A DNA stretch of 64,000 nucleotides, from assembly GCF_001894785.1 (NCBI RefSeq), contig NZ_BCWW01000003.1:434001-498000 (forward strand), given 5' to 3'. Shown here one piece after another: positions 63,959 through 64,000 of this stretch. A program made the translations under genes and the position numbers. The notes beneath the pieces were generated by a model that worked only from the letters and a program-made list of their open reading frames with translations, was not told the origin of the DNA and did no database searches. Numbering within the stretch: the stretch's first letter is position 1; each line of letters begins with the position of its first letter. Source of the DNA: Rhodococcoides fascians NBRC 12155 = LMG 3623 (lineage in GTDB: Bacteria; Actinomycetota; Actinomycetes; Mycobacteriales; Mycobacteriaceae).

Positions 63959-63982
63959 AGGTTATCGAAACTGACATAACCT
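63959..63982. promoter_or_regulatory. AGGTTAT-N10-ATAACCT inverted repeat
   Basis: A perfect 7+10+7 symmetric element in AT-rich sequence near the window end, just before the 47-residue gene and possibly shared with a gene beyond the window. Likely operator. Confidence 0.5.
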
Positions 63983-64000
63983 ATGCTCCACGTTAACTCT

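Overview
The window looks like the chromosome of a mycothiol-producing actinobacterium, most likely Rhodococcus or a close relative in the Mycobacteriales. Reasons: high GC, many GTG starts with 4-base ATGA/GTGA couplings, mycothiol synthase, GlnR, a DesA-type acyl-ACP desaturase, an Rpf protein, and gene order that recalls the M. tuberculosis stretches Rv0809 to Rv0824c (purM, DUF3073, ygfZ, pabC, nitrobindin, sseC/cysA2, thiX, DUF2993, glnR, mshD, pst, phoY2, LCP, dus, desA1) and Rv0858c to Rv0883c (dapC, ercc3/xpb, Rv0862c, rpfA, YccF, cspB, MFS, DUF3027). These comparisons are from memory; no search was run.

Layout. 1-2.3 kb: end of an oligopeptide ABC importer. 2.3-6.7 kb: purM, DUF3073, MOSC, YgfZ, PabC. 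6.7-12.7 kb: cydABDC, which interrupts the mycobacterial-type gene order. 12.6-12.9 kb: a probable structured RNA carrying an 11-codon ORF. 12.9-18.7 kb: nitrobindin with a tiny membrane protein, a cutinase, a sulfur operon (DUF4395, rhodanese, DUF1416) behind a polycysteine leader peptide, thioredoxin and DUF2993. 18.8-25.4 kb: glnR-mshD, pstSCAB, phoU. 25.5-29.8 kb: LCP, Dus, DesA. 30-33.2 kb: four tRNAs (Lys; Glu-Asp-Phe), a secreted lipase and a gamma-butyrolactone-receptor-like TetR. 33.2-40.5 kb: accessory region (DUF6584, ANTAR, XRE-cupin, an unknown membrane protein, RluA, oxidoreductase, ohr-ohrR, siderophore-binding lipoprotein). 40.5-44.5 kb: metE with a cobalamin riboswitch, and aroG behind an aromatic leader peptide. 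44.5-49.5 kb: AlkB, VOC, AraC, aminotransferase, LLM oxidoreductase, DUF3239. 49.6-58.5 kb: XPB helicase and partner, rpfA with a c-di-AMP riboswitch and a CRP-type site, YccF, CspB-like protein, DUF2771, MFS. 58.5-64 kb: glutaminyl cyclase, DUF3027, a sacsin-like GHKL ATPase, PAP2 and a 47-codon gene.

The most distinctive content is cis-regulation. Cysteine, aromatic amino acid, cobalamin, c-di-AMP and cAMP inputs can all be read directly at promoters or leaders, and one structured RNA after cydC could not be assigned to a known class. The window also holds small dispersed repeats: a roughly 25-bp motif lying in or across coding regions (twice in cydC, once in mshD, once across the LLM/DUF3239 ends) and a pair of long palindromes just after two genes. 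No CRISPR array, prophage, insertion sequence or rRNA was seen.
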